Assembly (NCBI GenBank): GCA_018136815.1
Contig: CM030932.1
Span: 5,680,407-5,744,406 of the forward strand
DNA length: 64,000 nt
Direction: 5' to 3'
DNA from: Isochrysis galbana
Lineage: Eukaryota > Haptophyta > Isochrysidales > Isochrysidaceae
Below, piece after piece: positions 1 through 12,611 of the stretch; within the stretch, counting starts at the first letter, position 1; the number at the start of each line of letters is the position of its first letter. The notes beneath the pieces are model-generated. The model worked only from the letters and a program-made list of their open reading frames with translations, was not told where the DNA came from and ran no database searches. The position numbers and the translations under genes were made by a program.

Positions 1-157
1 AGAGCCGTAGACCGCGGAGCCGACGCGGCGTCCATCAACATCAGGTTGGCAGCTGAGACAGGGGGGCTTTGACAGTCCGCCGCCAGGCCTCAAGTAAGCA
101 TCGGCCAAAGCGGCGGCGGCGACGGCCCAGTAAGTGGGGGCGGCGGCGGCGGCGGCG

Positions 158-2583
158 CTCCCTCGGCGACGTCAGACGTCAACCTTCAAAGGGCGCCACG
201 GATGGCTGACTGAGACGAGGATTCTGCGCGCGGCCTGCTCGATTGGCGTGACTGTGTGGGTGGCCCCAGTGTATTTGGTGTCTGGCGGGGCCCCCCATTC
301 AGATGGATCATCGAAATCGGGCACGCAGCGCGGCCGGCATCGGTTGGAAGATGGGTTCTCCGGGCCTCCCTAGGCGACGTCAGACGTCAACGTTCAAGGG
401 GCGCCACGGATGGCTGACTGCGACGAGGATTCAGCGCGCGGCCTGCCCGATTGGCGTGACTGTGTGGGTGGCCGCAGTATATTTGGTGTCTGGCGGGGCC
501 CCCCATCCAGGTGGATCATCGAAATCGGGCATGCAGCGCGGCCGGCATCGGTTGGAAGTTGGGCTCTCTGGACCTCCCTAGGCGACGTCAGACGTCAACG
601 TTCAAGGGGCGCCACGGATGGCTGACTACGACGAGGATTCAGCGCGCGGCCTGCCCGATTGGCGTGACTGTGTGGGTGGCCCCAGTCTATTTGGTGTCTG
701 GCGGAGCCCCCCATCCAGGTGGATCATCGAAATCGGGCACGCAGCGCGCCCGGACTCAGTTCGAAGTTGGGCTCTCTGGGCCTCCCTAGGCGACGTCAGA
801 CGTCAACGTTCAAAGGGCGCCACGGATGGCTGATTGCGACGAGGATTCCGCGCGCGGCCTGCTCGATTGGCGTGACTGTCTGGGTGGCCCCTGTGTATTT
901 GGTGTCTGGCGGGGCCCCCCATCCAGGTGGATCATCGAAATCGGGCACGCAGCGCGGCCGGACTCAGTTCGAAGTTGGGCTCTCCGGGCCTCACTCGGAG
1001 ACGTTGAACGTGCAATGGGCTCAGCGGATGGCTGATTTCGACGAGGTTTCGGCGCGCGTCCCGCCCGATTGGCGTGACTGTGTGGGTGGCCCCTGTGTAT
1101 TTGGTGTCTGGCGGAGCCCCCCATCCAGGTGGATCATCGAAATCGGGCACGCAGCGCGCCCGGACTCAGTTCGAAGTTGGGCTCTCTGGGCCTCCCTAGG
1201 CGACGTCAGACGTCAACGTTCAAGGGGCGCCACGGATGGCTGACTGCGACGAGGATTCAGCGCGCGGCCTGCCCGATTGGCGTGACTGTGTGGGTGGCCG
1301 CAGTATATTTGGTGTCTTGCGGGGCCCCCCATCCAGGTGGATCATCGAAATCAAGCATGCACCGCGCCCGGACTCAGTTCGAAGTTGGGCTCTCCGGGCC
1401 TCACTCGGAGACGTTGAACGTGCAATGGGCTCAGCGGATGGCTGATTTCGACGAGGTTTCGGCGCGCGTCCCGCCCGATTGGCGTGACTGTGTGGGTGGC
1501 CCCTGTGTATTTGGTATCTAGCGGGGCCCCCCATCCAGGTGGATCATCGAAATCGGGCACGCAGCGCGCCCGGACTCAGTTCGAAGTTGGGCTCTCTGGG
1601 CCTCCCTAGGCGACGGCTCAACTTGCAATGGGCTCAGCGGATGGCTGATTTCGACGAGGTTTCGGCGCGCGGCCTGCCCGATTGGCGTGACTGTGGGGGT
1701 GGCCCCTGTGTATTTGGTGTCTGGCGGGGCCCCCCATCCAGGTGGATCATCGAAATCGGGTACGCAGCGCGGCCGGACTCAGTTCGAAGTTGGGCTCTCC
1801 GGGCCTCACTCGGAGACGTTGAACGTGCAATGGGCTCAGCGGATGGCTGATTTCGACGAGGTTTTGGCGTGCGGCCTGCCCGATTGGCGTGACTGTGTGG
1901 GTGGCCCCTGTGTATTTGGTATCTAGCGGGGCCCCTCATCTTGATGGATCGTCAAAAACGGGCATGCACCGCGCCCGGTCTCGATTTGAAGTTGGGCTCT
2001 CCAGGCCTCACTCGGAGACGTTGGACGCTCAGCGGGTGGCTGATTTCGACGAGGTTTCTGCGCGCTTCCTGCCCGATTGGCGTGACTGTGTGGGTGGCCC
2101 CAGTGTATTTGGTGTGTGGCGGGGCCCCCCATCTTGATGGATCGTCGAAAACGGGCATGCAGCGCGCCCAGACTCAGTTCGAAGTTGGGCTCTCCGGGCC
2201 TCACTCGGAGACGTTGGACGCTCAGCGGGTGGCTGATTTCGACGAGGTTTTGGCGTGCGGCCTGCTCGATTGGCGTGACTGTGCGGGTGGCCCCAGTGTA
2301 TTTGGTGTCTGGCGGGGCCCCCCATCTTGATGGATCGTCGAAAACGGGCATGCACCGCGCCCGGTCTCGATTTGAAGTTGGGCTCTCCAGGCCTCACTCG
2401 GAGACGTTGGACGCTCAGCGGGTGGCTGATTTCGACGAGGTTTTGGCGTGCGGCCTGCCCGATTGGCGTGACTGTGCGGGTGGCCCCAGTGTATTTGGTG
2501 TCTGGCTGAGCCCCCCATCTTGATGGATCGTCGAAAACGGGCATGCACCGCGCCCGGTCTCGATTTGAAGTTGAGCTCTTTAA
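158..2583. repeat. Satellite array, 193/202/208-bp monomers
   Basis: About 12 head-to-tail copies. The marker GGCGTGACTGTG recurs at 245, 453, 661, 869, 1071, 1279, 1481, 1684, 1886, 2079, 2272 and 2465, giving spacings of 208, 208, 208, 202, 208, 202, 203, 202, 193, 193 and 193. The length classes differ at one spot: the long form carries GACGTCAGACGTC plus CAAGGGGCGCCACGG, the middle form GAGACGTTGAACGTGC, and the short form lacks about 9 more bases. Classes are grouped, with 208s first, then an alternation, then 193s last, as expected from local unequal exchange. Open frames cross the array on both strands, but each unit is 3n+1 long, so the frame rotates and coding is unlikely. A diverged 205-bp relative lies at 21810-22530, and scraps occur at 52680, 55983 and 63340. 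Confidence 0.95.
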
Positions 2584-2790
2584 GCCCTTTCCGACTTTAG
2601 CGTCTTTCGTCAATATTTGCTTACGTTTTGTTGTGGGGGCCCAAGGGGGAGGTCCGGGTTCCAATGGGGCCCGGATATGTGTTTGTTGGGTGTATTGGGA
2701 ACTTTCTACCGAAAAAAATTCTGAAATTTCCTTAACCGTGAGATGGTCATTTTTTCACCCCGAATAAAAAAACCCTGTTTGACCGCCCTA
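2584..2790 (-). mobile_element. End of a GGGCGGTC-family TIR transposon
   Basis: On the minus strand the sequence starts TAGGGCGGTCAAACAGGG near 2785. It matches the ends of the complete element at 14023-16028 and the ends near 30678 and 63684. The subterminal stretch at 2715-2760 (AAAAAATGACCATCTCA on the minus strand) is shared with 63375-63425. The satellite array follows directly inside this end, so the array may be cargo of the element. No partner end is visible within the window. Confidence 0.6.
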
Positions 2791-3040
2791 CTACAAGAAG
2801 CGCAAGAAGTATAGATAGCAACACAGCGAATGCGAATGCGGTGCGTCTGCGTGAGATGTGGCTGCTGTTGGCTGTTGGCTGTTGGGGAGGCGAGGGCGGG
2901 GGAGGCATGTCGACGTCTTGATCGGGTGCGGCGGCAGCCTGGGCGCGCTTCGGCTTCGGCGGCTTGGGGCGGCCCGTTGGGGCGTCGTGACTACGGTGGG
3001 CTGGGGGTTTGAAGAGAGGAGCCGTCGGTGTGTGGTCCAT
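2790..3040 (-). pseudogene. Start of a membrane-protein gene cut by a transposon end
   Basis: The minus-strand frame from 3040 gives a proline-rich, basic N-terminus of about 65 residues, then a hydrophobic segment (AFAFAVLLSILLALLVV) typical of a type II signal anchor. The reading frame then runs into the terminal sequence of a GGGCGGTC transposon at about 2785-2790. The expected lumenal domain is therefore missing here. It could lie left of the window or have been lost. The family cannot be named from the anchor alone, and a short spurious ORF is possible. Confidence 0.35.
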
Positions 3041-3717
3041 AGTCCATAGCCGAAACTATAACTATAACTATAACGATATAGATATGATATAGCAGTTTTT
3101 GTAAATATACCATTTGATTGGGGGGTTTTGAAAGGCCTTCAACTTTTAAAAAAGGTGTGATCATTAGTAGCGACCCCTAGCCTTGATTCAAAGTGGAGGA
3201 AGGCAGCGAAGTGCCAGGGAAGATGGCAAAAGCGTTTGTCGATGATAACGCTATGCGCTATGCGCCATCCACAAAGACTCCCACGGGCGGCACCCAGCTC
3301 TCGGCGCATCTCCTTCGTCGGTTCGCGGTTCGTCGGCGCGTCAGACGCAGGCCCTAGGATGCACCACTTACGTGTTCGTGGAGCCAGTGGATGCGACTTT
3401 GCCACAAGGGCGCCTACGGCGGAGCTCAATGAGCAAAAATGCGGTGTGTTAAAAGCAAACACGAAATACGGTCTCACCGTAGAATAAGACGATTTGCTAG
3501 ACGCACACTTCAGCCCCCCTCGGTTCCTCGCCGCTGGACACCTTGTGGAGAGGTAACACTTGATCACCGATGAGGCAGTTGAATTCTAGAATCCAGGCTA
3601 GCCTTCATGCTACGAACTTCGTGTCCATGACCATTGATTGACTCCAGCGCAGAGCACCGATACGGATGTGCTTCTCCTATACTACTTCATAAGTGTGGCA
3701 ACTGTGTGCGCTAGTCT
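3041..3717. other. Intergenic, no gene recognised
   Basis: Contains a short ACTATA-type microsatellite at about 3050-3076. The rest is mixed sequence; minus-strand reading frames here show no recognisable domain. Confidence 0.5.
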
Positions 3718-5130
3718 TCAAGTCTCAACCTTGACGTTGCAAAGGGATCGAAGTGAAGCAATCGAGTGGGTGAGATCAAACCATGGACTGTAGGCTAGCA
3801 AGCTGCGGCTAATGATGGCCAATCGCTCGGGCACAGTAAGGATCCTGGCGCTAGCCTGTGTAAGCGGTGGAGCTCCCGACTGCAGCCGACAGCCAGCGCG
3901 CAAAAAATTGAAACCGAATGAAACGCGAGGTGTGACTTCGGGAGAAGAGCAGCGCGTACCCCAATGGATCAAGTTGCCGTTCCATGCTACTATGGAACCA
4001 GGGCTGAGAGGCGCAATCGGTCTTGCCGCTTGCAAGTCGAAACGAAGTTCCGTTACACCATCCTCTGCCCCCGGAAGGGCGGGACGCATGTGCGCATACG
4101 CCCAGCGCTTGCTGAAATGAGAATCTAAGGAGCGCGGTACCACCATCATGCAGCCGTTTTCAGTTGTGACATGAGTTAATGGAACCCATATGGAAAGCAG
4201 ACGCGGGGAGCCGTCGGGTCCGATTGAATCCAGGCAGGTGAAGTCGCGGTGAGGCATACCAAAGTTGAGCCCAGCTTGTGCATCACCGTCGCATTCGTCC
4301 CCACTCTCCGCAGACATGTCCTCATGCCGGGCGATCCAACAGAAGGCGGAGGGGTCGAGTTCGCAATCTTCTCCTAGGAGAGTTCGGATAGGGGCCCAAA
4401 TACCATCAAGAAGCTCCCACGCGGCATCAAACATGAAAATGAACAGAGGCGGCCAGCCCAGCTTCAGCAGCTGGCGGGCTCCTTGCTGTAGACGATGTAA
4501 TCTTATGTCGGAGGCGTGGTCCTGGTGGTTCCCCTCATCCACACAAGGAAGGGAAGGTGGGATCACACAGTAACCTTTTGAGAGGAGGGCTGTCCTGGCC
4601 ATGGTGAACTGAGAGGCATCAGGCTCCCCCGGTGGCGAATTGCCCGGCAACGCGTGCGAATCAATGGGTGCCATGTCTGGGAGTAGGGCCTGCCAGAATT
4701 CCGGAGTGAGAGCTCCTGGTTCGACGCATTCAAAGTCACCATCTCGCATTTTCTCGAGGCATTTGCGCAGGTCAAACTGAGGCGCAACAGATTTTGCTGT
4801 CTCCTGCGAAAGCGCAGCGCTTGACGACGTGGGAGCAGAACGAAGTTGTCGTGCAACATGGACCACCGAATCCCCCGTGCGCACGGAGAGTACGCTAATC
4901 CGATCACGCACGCTCTCAGCAATCTCCTCTCTCGAAGAGAGCTGGAGCAGTGAGGAGAGAAAGGCCAGCTCCTCTCTCGCGGCAGTCGCCTGGCTCAGCT
5001 CGTCTGCTTGTTGTGCCGTGCGCGGTCGATGGAGCGCCTTTGCAAGTAGCTTCATCGCGCGCGCGCGTCGAGGTTCCGCCTCCTCCTCCTCCGAGCTCAT
5101 CGACGGGTCCGTCCTGCAAGAGTCCGCCAT
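3718..5130 (-). CDS. Phytanoyl-CoA dioxygenase (PhyH)-like protein
   Basis: Single-exon frame of 470 residues. The first 120 residues are charged and Ser/Ala-rich without a domain I recognise. The C-terminal 290 look like a PhyH-type 2-oxoglutarate/Fe(II) oxygenase: an HxD pair in MPHRDFTCLD (H294, D296), the family-typical stretch ENGCMMVVPRSLDSHF around 324-339, then the distal metal histidine in NLIHWGTR (H389) and the 2-oxoglutarate-binding arginine in PRVSFGFNF (R402). The full iron triad is therefore present and the enzyme should be active, but the substrate cannot be inferred because PhyH relatives act on very different compounds. No clear targeting peptide is seen. It is divergently oriented to the RecQ gene, and a transposon now starts 74 bp upstream of its ATG. 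Confidence 0.8.
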   Translation of the reverse strand: MADSCRTDPSMSSEEEEAEPRRARAMKLLAKALHRPRTAQQADELSQATAAREELAFLSSLLQLSSREEIAESVRDRISVLSVRTGDSVVHVARQLRSAPTSSSAALSQETAKSVAPQFDLRKCLEKMRDGDFECVEPGALTPEFWQALLPDMAPIDSHALPGNSPPGEPDASQFTMARTALLSKGYCVIPPSLPCVDEGNHQDHASDIRLHRLQQGARQLLKLGWPPLFIFMFDAAWELLDGIWAPIRTLLGEDCELDPSAFCWIARHEDMSAESGDECDGDAQAGLNFGMPHRDFTCLDSIGPDGSPRLLSIWVPLTHVTTENGCMMVVPRSLDSHFSKRWAYAHMRPALPGAEDGVTELRFDLQAARPIAPLSPGSIVAWNGNLIHWGTRCSSPEVTPRVSFGFNFLRAGCRLQSGAPPLTQASARILTVPERLAIISRSLLAYSPWFDLTHSIASLRSLCNVKVET

Positions 5131-6437
5131 CCGCAGCCCGCGAGTCCAAGTTTTCTAGTATAATACTCCAGAGAGAGTGCTAAGTAGTAGTACATACTCT
5201 AGTACAGTAAGGGTGCACCATTAAGAAAACAGGGATTTTTGCCTTCTACATTTTCTACGTAAGCCGACTCCCACACCTTGATAGTTTCTTAGAAGCCGCG
5301 GGGTCTTTACTTTTACTATTACTATTTACTATATGTTTTGTGTATACATATTCAAGCAGCCGAGAGCAGAAGGAAGGCGCAAAAGTATAAGTGCGAAGTG
5401 CCCCCGCGGCCCACGGCCAACGAATGGCCACTATTGACCACAACAATCGGCTGACGGCTGACGGCCCGCTACACGGCGACAACGACAACTTGCAACTTGC
5501 ATCTTGCATGGCCCGCCGGCGAGGACGCAGCGCATAGAAGATAGAAATGGTTTTCTTGCGCTGAGTTTCTTATCCTCAGGTAGAGGCCTCTCAGTTCAGC
5601 TCCATTTCTTACAAGTAGGTGGTACAAAAAATAGTCGAACGCGAACGCAACTCAAACTTTTTGACCGTTTGAACATAGTCAACTACCTACTACCTACTAC
5701 TCCCTTGACCCCCAAAATGAACACTGTGGAAAACACTGACAATTTTCCTCGCGCGGCGCTCAACACCTCGCGGCTGTGCCGCGAACACACCCAACTCAAG
5801 GCGCGCGACAATGAACACCCGTCAACTACATACTCACCCCCCCTAAAAAGTGAACGCGCGTATTATTTTTACCACTTACTTGTATCGCTAGATGGCCAAT
5901 TTGCTTCTAGGTTTTCTTAAGGTGGTAGGTACAACTATCGGCGGGGCTTCTACGGCCGATCCCATGGGCGGCGGCCGCGCTGGCACGGGCCCGCTCCTCT
6001 GGGGCTATGGCTCCGCAACCCTTAGCAGAAGGGCCGCTGGGCCGCGGCTGTGGAGAGCCATCCACCTGGGCCATGATCGGGCCCGGATGGCTGGTTCCTC
6101 CCATTGTCGCGATCGCCGAGGGTGGGCCTCCTCCCCCACCCCTCTCCTCGCCGCCAGCGTGGCAGCGAGGAGCGAGCGCAAGGCGGGTCTGGTGGGCATA
6201 TGCGCGGCCTCTTGGGCGCAGAAGCGGGGCAGGTCGGCAACACCGATATGTGGGGCAACTCTCGTGCCGCTGGGCGCGCAATGATGGCCGCAGGTGCCGC
6301 GTTCTGGCGGCCATTCTGGCGGGCTCTCAACGTTGGTGTTGAACGTCTGCATGCGAGGCGGCAGAATTCGAGGTGGTGGCGGGCAGGAGCGGCGCTCCCC
6401 GGCTACGAGGCGCATGCAGATTCGTCCAGATTGCCTT

Positions 6438-6975
6438 GGGGCTCCATGCACGGGCGTGGCTTGCTGTGCATAGCCTCCTAGAGTCCGCGCTTGGCGTCGG
6501 AGTTGAATATCGCCGGATATCAGCAGAAGCATGCGCAAGGAGTGTCCGTGCCGTACGTGTTGGTGTGAGCGCTGAGGTTGGTTTCAAGAGCTGTGAGTAG
6601 GCTCATATGGAAGATCAGAGTAAATGCTCTCTAGCTCATATTTTTTGGTGTATTTTACAGGCCCTCCCGGAGACTTAAAGGCGTCTAAGTCCAAAAAATA
6701 CCCATTGCTGTCTTTTCTCAAGTTACCGTGGCTCAAAAGACGGATTGCAAGTCCCTAAAATTCACCAGAAAATATGAGGTAGAGAGCATTTACTCTGATC
6801 TTCCATATGAGCCTACTCACAGCTCTTGAAACCAACCTCAGCGCTCACACCAACACGTACGGCACGGACACTCCTTGCGCATGCTTATGCTGATATCCGG
6901 CGATATTCAACTCCGACGCCAAGCGCGGACTCTAGGAGGCTATGCACAGCAAGCCACGCCCGTGCATGGAGCCCC
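6438..6975. repeat. Large inverted repeat (hairpin) inside the transposon
   Basis: The left arm (about 6438-6650) is the reverse complement of the right arm (about 6767-6975), with a loop of roughly 115 bp. For example GGGGCTCCATGCACGGGCG at the left pairs with its complement ending near 6975, and GTAAATGCTCTC pairs with GAGAGCATTTAC. Arms are near-identical outside the loop edge. It lies just beyond the transposase stop codon, so it could be a transcript 3' structure, a nested fold-back element, or part of the transposon's own ends. Confidence 0.85.
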
Positions 6976-6989
6976 AACACAACCTGCGA

Positions 6990-9926
6990 CTAGAACACGC
7001 ACTCTTCGCACTCATCAAGCAACAGGTACCAAGCACCGTGCTCCACGGATGACAGTGAGTCGTCGTCCGCCGCTGTGGTGAAGTACGAATCGTGCGACAG
7101 GTAATGCGCGGCCGTTGTGTCATCAACGTCATAGTACACCAGCCAGTTTGCGACGTCCTCGCCATCTAGCTCAGTGTCGTCCATATTTGCTTCGAGGATG
7201 GTGCCTTGCAGCCACCCAGCTCCATCCCAATAGCACATCACCGTCCGATCGGTCAGATCCTCTGTCTCAGCCGGTGGGACGCGCTGCTGTGGATGCCAAC
7301 CGGTTGCACCGCTGCAAACCATGCCGTGCGCTGCAGCCGCGTGATCTTGGGACGACCCGGCACCTGATATGTCGGCATCCTCCCCTACTAGACTTCCCCC
7401 GTTGAGGAGGTTGCGGCACCTTGTCGACTTTGCATGGCACAGGTTGGTGCACATTGTGGCGGCTTCCCGGCAAGGGCAGCCACGTTGGCACGTGGCGGTG
7501 CACGTACACGCTCCTACCACACCTTTACCCTGCGCTCCAGAAGTCGAACGGGACTTGCCACCGGTGTCGCCCTTGTACTTGTAGCGATGATCGGTCTTAT
7601 AGTTTTGGCGTTTCTCAGTGAGAGATTTGCGCTGTTGGCTACGCTTCCGTTTGTACTCTACTGTTTTCCGGAACATGCTGCGTTTCGCTCTGACAGACAC
7701 TCGCTGCATCCACTGCGCGCGCTGCGCAGGCCTACTCTGCAGGCCAACGAGCTCGAAGAGGCGCGACTCCATCGTCCCGAAGGCCTCGATCCTGTCGTCT
7801 GTCTCACCTTTCAACAAGAGCTGCCTGCGAAATTTGTGGATGCAAACGTTCTGCACGTGTGCCATAGCGAGACCAGTGGAGCAAACGTAGTGTGTGGGCC
7901 TCAGCTGCTTCTCCTTGGTTCTGTAATGCAGTGCAACGGTGCCGACGCGCTCTGAGGCATTCTGGCACATTGCGCCACGCTCCGGGTGAATCACACCATC
8001 GATATTGTTAAAGAACTTAGTCTTGAGCCACGCCTCCATTTCGGCCCGGAAGTCTGCACAATCATTCCACTGCCGGGACACGTATGGCTCACCGTTTGGC
8101 AATGTCAGGTCATGCAAGCGGCAAGTCCGTAGCTTGCCGGTGAGGAAGCCCTTCCCCTCGTGGATATTGCTAAGGTGATTCACCATTTCTTCGATCCCTT
8201 GGACTGCAAGGGACGACATTGATGGTAACGGAGACTGCATGTCCGGAGATTGCTCTGTGCCTGCCGCGGCTGCTGCTTCCCTCGCAGTCCGAGCCTCGGT
8301 CTCCGCTTTCGCGCGCCAGTCCTTCGCGCTGCGCAAAGCTGCCGATGTAGATCGCTGCCATGATTTGACAAGAGGGTGAGCCTGCACATTCAGACCGCGA
8401 TGGTCTTTGGGCTGCCGCTTGTCCACTTCGCCTAGCTGAGTGATACGGTCCTTGCAACTGCACGTCTTATGAAGGCGATGTCCAACCTCGAACGCCTTTG
8501 CGCCTGCGTTCTTGCCCAAGTGGTTGGAGCAGTCGAAAACGCGAAGTTGGGAACAGTAGTTCGTGCGGCCGGTGGTTTGCTTCGCCTTGGCAAGCACTAG
8601 CGGGATCAACAAGTTCGTTGAGGCGTCACCGTCGAGCACGATACCGTCGAGGGAAGGACGAACACGCAGGTTGTACTTGTCAATGAGGGCGTCGAGATCG
8701 CCTTTCTCGAACCAGTCGACTATGTCATCCAGCATCTCGCCGCAGCCGATGGCGTCCATGGCCTTCGGAGTGAACTCAAAACCGCCCTTACCACTGAGCA
8801 TGTCCGTGCCAATGCAGTAGTGCCGATACGCGAGGATGCCCCCGGAGTCGAGGTCACACATTGTGCCTGAGCCATTGAGCGAGTTGCGTCCACGTGTGAG
8901 CCAGAACATGTCGTTCGTGAGGACGAGCTGTTCGATTGAACCGTATCGTACGACCAAGTAGCGCACCAACTCAAGCATCTCCTTCTGCAGCTTCTCGATC
9001 CACGGTAGGAGCTTGCTAAGGTATCGGTCGAAGGTGTTATGCGACATCACTTGCTCCCCTTGCGCGATCGCCACAGTTGCGTAGTCCGAATACATCTGCC
9101 CTGCGAGCAGGCACCCAAGAACCTTCATCACGATGTACTCCGGTCGAGAGTTGGTTTGCTTCCTCCGCTTTTGCTTCCGCCGATCATTCTTAGTCAGCCC
9201 ATCGCCATCCTCATCCATTCCCTCCGAGCCCGAGTCCACGTCGAGATTGATACGGCATGCCTTGCCCGTCTTGATGTTGATCATGTCCCCACACACTGAG
9301 CACATGAACGGGAGCATCACCGAGTGAATGGCCATCTTCGACTCAGGAGCCACCGGGATGAACTCGGCCGAGCAGCACTTTGACTGCGTCTTCATCGCGA
9401 TGGAGTTGGCGAGCTCACGGACGTCCACGGTGGAGAACACGTCGAAGGCTGCGCTCGCAGTCGCAGCCTCGATGCGCGCCTTCAGCTCGCGCAGCTGCTT
9501 TGCTTCCTGGCGGTCGTGAGCTGCTGCCTCAGCAGGCGAGAAGATGTCACTGCGCCGGCGCTTGCGTGGGCCCGATGGAGGAGATGCGGCTGGCGATGCC
9601 CTTCCCTTGCCGCGTGGACGACCGCGCTTTGCTTGTGGCGCGCCTGCGCCATTCCGCATCGCCTCGGCTGCAGCTGGCCTCGCTGCTTTCTTTGGCCGGC
9701 CGCGAGGTCGAGGTGGAGGTGGGGCTTCCTCAGCCATGGGAAGCTCATGGTCCGAGTCTCCATCCGGCCCTTCCATCACCATCACTTCCTCCTCCCCAGC
9801 CTCTGAGGCCGAGTCGCTGAAGGCCTCCGCGCGAAGTCGCCGCATTGCTTGCGCGAGCGAAGGGAAAGGGAAAGGAGGGGGCGGGTGGGGGGGGGGGGGG
9901 AGCCGAAAAAAACCTGCACCTACCAC
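6990..9926 (-). CDS. DDE transposase, Mutator-like, with AT-hooks and a CXC cysteine domain
   Basis: 978 residues; the start may be Met28 (9845), because the first codons are a proline run next to the terminal repeat. Two AT-hook cores (RPRGRPKK at 73-80, RGRPRG at 101-106) and a basic patch precede a CxxC pair (C209/C212). The block LTNDMFWLTRGRNSL (D339) followed by a Gly/Asp 'LDSGGILAYRH' strand resembles the first catalytic segment of Mutator-like transposases (pfam20700 type). LDGDAS (D432/D434) resembles their second Asp motif. A third acid may be E659 in CQNASERVG. Residues 807-838 are a cysteine-rich segment (CTCTATCQRGCPC...) like CXC/tesmin domains. The acidic C-terminus contains MCYWDGAGWLQGTI, reminiscent of a Tudor-like fold. 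The role follows from its place between matched terminal repeats; the exact superfamily is inferred. Confidence 0.75.
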   Translation of the reverse strand: MVGAGFFRLPPPPHPPPPFPFPSLAQAMRRLRAEAFSDSASEAGEEEVMVMEGPDGDSDHELPMAEEAPPPPRPRGRPKKAARPAAAEAMRNGAGAPQAKRGRPRGKGRASPAASPPSGPRKRRRSDIFSPAEAAAHDRQEAKQLRELKARIEAATASAAFDVFSTVDVRELANSIAMKTQSKCCSAEFIPVAPESKMAIHSVMLPFMCSVCGDMINIKTGKACRINLDVDSGSEGMDEDGDGLTKNDRRKQKRRKQTNSRPEYIVMKVLGCLLAGQMYSDYATVAIAQGEQVMSHNTFDRYLSKLLPWIEKLQKEMLELVRYLVVRYGSIEQLVLTNDMFWLTRGRNSLNGSGTMCDLDSGGILAYRHYCIGTDMLSGKGGFEFTPKAMDAIGCGEMLDDIVDWFEKGDLDALIDKYNLRVRPSLDGIVLDGDASTNLLIPLVLAKAKQTTGRTNYCSQLRVFDCSNHLGKNAGAKAFEVGHRLHKTCSCKDRITQLGEVDKRQPKDHRGLNVQAHPLVKSWQRSTSAALRSAKDWRAKAETEARTAREAAAAAGTEQSPDMQSPLPSMSSLAVQGIEEMVNHLSNIHEGKGFLTGKLRTCRLHDLTLPNGEPYVSRQWNDCADFRAEMEAWLKTKFFNNIDGVIHPERGAMCQNASERVGTVALHYRTKEKQLRPTHYVCSTGLAMAHVQNVCIHKFRRQLLLKGETDDRIEAFGTMESRLFELVGLQSRPAQRAQWMQRVSVRAKRSMFRKTVEYKRKRSQQRKSLTEKRQNYKTDHRYKYKGDTGGKSRSTSGAQGKGVVGACTCTATCQRGCPCREAATMCTNLCHAKSTRCRNLLNGGSLVGEDADISGAGSSQDHAAAAHGMVCSGATGWHPQQRVPPAETEDLTDRTVMCYWDGAGWLQGTILEANMDDTELDGEDVANWLVYYDVDDTTAAHYLSHDSYFTTAADDDSLSSVEHGAWYLLLDECEECVF

Positions 9927-9965
9927 CTTAATGGGGGGTTTCTTAATGGTGCACCCCTACTGTAG

Positions 9966-12611
<2,646 letters not shown>

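Larger units (their letters stand above)
5205..9962 (-). mobile_element. Complete 4.76-kb DNA transposon with TA target duplication
   Basis: Terminal inverted repeats of about 24 bp, CAGTAAGGGTGCACC... at 5205 and its reverse complement ending ...GGTGCACCCCTACTG at 9962, with roughly one mismatch before they diverge. Each end is flanked by TA (5203-5204 and 9963-9964), consistent with a 2-bp TA target duplication. The element holds one long gene (transposase, 6990-9926), a large hairpin (about 6438-6975) and about 1.2 kb of apparently non-coding DNA at the left. The well-matched ends and open transposase frame suggest a recent insertion. Confidence 0.85.

Noticed and set aside
158-2583. Regularly spaced direct repeats resembling a CRISPR array
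   Set aside because: Whole 193-208-bp units are repeated with no short repeat plus unique spacer pattern, and the genome is eukaryotic.
134-2664. Many open frames up to 211 residues on both strands across the satellite
   Set aside because: They rotate frame with each 3n+1 monomer and share no start or domain; tandem repeat explains them.
5500-6440. Accessory ORFs in the left part of the 5205-9962 transposon
   Set aside because: Overlapping GC-rich frames on both strands without domains; no support.
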